From positions 70,346-134,345 of the forward strand of contig JAEWAK010000045.1 in assembly GCA_023391695.1 (NCBI GenBank): a stretch of DNA of 64,000 nucleotides, given 5' to 3'. The stretch comes from Bacillota bacterium (GTDB taxonomy: Bacteria > Bacillota > Clostridia > Lachnospirales > Lachnospiraceae). Of this stretch, positions 63,546 to 64,000 are shown in pieces (positions within the stretch are counted from its first letter, which is position 1; every line of letters begins with the position of its first letter). Under the pieces are notes generated by a model. That model saw nothing but the letters and a program-made list of their open reading frames with translations, did not search any database and was not told where the DNA came from. The position numbers were made by a program, and so were the translations under genes.

Positions 63546-64000
63546 ATGAAATTACAACAAAAAAGATTGTTCACTTTTTTCGTACTGTTCACAGTACTGT
63601 TCATCCTGGGTGCAGTTCCGGTATTTGCACAAGAGGATGCTATACCGTCCATTAATTTGGATGTCATTCTTCAGAGTGATGGCTCTGCGGTCATAACGGA
63701 GATCTGGGATGTGCGCGGTGTATCCGGCGGTACAGAATATTACAAGGCTCTGAATAACATGGATGGGATGAGCGTCCATTCCCTGGCTGTATGGGACGAG
63801 TCGGGAACGCAATACAAAACGCTGGGCGACTGGGACACAAAGCTCTCCAGAGAGGAAAAGTCCGGTACCTGCGGCATCCTGAAAACCTCCAATGGATATG
63901 AACTCTGCTGGGGCATTGGCAGCTATGGTAACCATCAATATACCATCCAATATACCGTAGAGGGGTTGGTAAAAGATTATGGCGACTTTGCAGGATTCTA
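63546..64000 (+). CDS. DUF2207-type membrane protein, N-terminal part
   Basis: The frame starts at ATG 63546 with CAGGAGGAGG upstream and continues past the window end. A signal peptide (residues about 8-30, ending PVFAQ) is followed by SINLDVILQSDGSAVITEIWDV, which matches the start of DUF2207 proteins. These have an outside domain and C-terminal membrane helices. The first 151 codons are visible. Function of the family is unknown. Confidence 0.75.
   Translation, partial: MKLQQKRLFTFFVLFTVLFILGAVPVFAQEDAIPSINLDVILQSDGSAVITEIWDVRGVSGGTEYYKALNNMDGMSVHSLAVWDESGTQYKTLGDWDTKLSREEKSGTCGILKTSNGYELCWGIGSYGNHQYTIQYTVEGLVKDYGDFAGF

Overview
The window looks like the chromosome of an anaerobic, Gram-positive, spore-forming Clostridia member, most likely Lachnospiraceae-like. 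The support is strong AGGAGG-type ribosome binding sites, lipobox lipoproteins, an LplABC-type sugar importer, a Csp-like subtilase, SagB-type nitroreductases and low-to-moderate GC. Species assignment is inference. No tRNA, rRNA or CRISPR array was found.

Left flank (1-31.8 kb) is ordinary metabolic chromosome. It starts with a truncated membrane AraC-type regulator carrying an 18-bp tandem repeat, divergent from a carbohydrate ABC importer and a 2-hydroxyacid dehydrogenase. Next come a yybP-ykoY-type Mn riboswitch and mntP, a threonine aldolase, and an SsuABC-like importer operon that encloses two cytoplasmic DszB-like proteins with the Cys-His-Arg desulfinase residues intact. These are followed by a MerR/ABC exporter operon, a broken acetyltransferase, an SDR enzyme, a SagB-type nitroreductase with a YlxP-like protein, a lysA-like decarboxylase broken at an A10 run, a MocR regulator, a GH3 lipoprotein, a chemotaxis receptor, a Csp-like subtilase and rlmD.

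The 3' end of rlmD (31.75 kb) is an integration hotspot. A serine recombinase follows directly, and rlmD-like 3' tails (reading HVETV..LL or close variants) recur at about 46.2, 47.5, 51.75, 54.0 and 56.1 kb. I read this as a row of accreted elements. Cassette I (31.76-46.2 kb) is an AT-rich defence island: UvrD-like helicase, DrmA-like helicase, DrmB (DUF1998), NERD-helicase, Dam-type adenine methylase and a DGQHR protein. Cassette II carries an Mrr-type endonuclease. Cassette III carries a 1100-residue DUF4365-helicase fusion. Cassettes IV and V each carry a TetR regulator and a divergent oxidoreductase. Related 57-bp blocks lie at the right ends of several cassettes. The DrmA/DrmB pair is that of DISARM, but the partners differ from canonical DISARM, so this is the best candidate for an undescribed system.

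Right part (56.1-64 kb) holds msrA, an alpha/beta hydrolase-TetR operon flanked by two copies of a VirB4-like fragment (a further inserted segment), a transposase scrap, a lipoprotein, a P-loop kinase, a second SagB-type nitroreductase and the start of a DUF2207-type protein cut by the window end.
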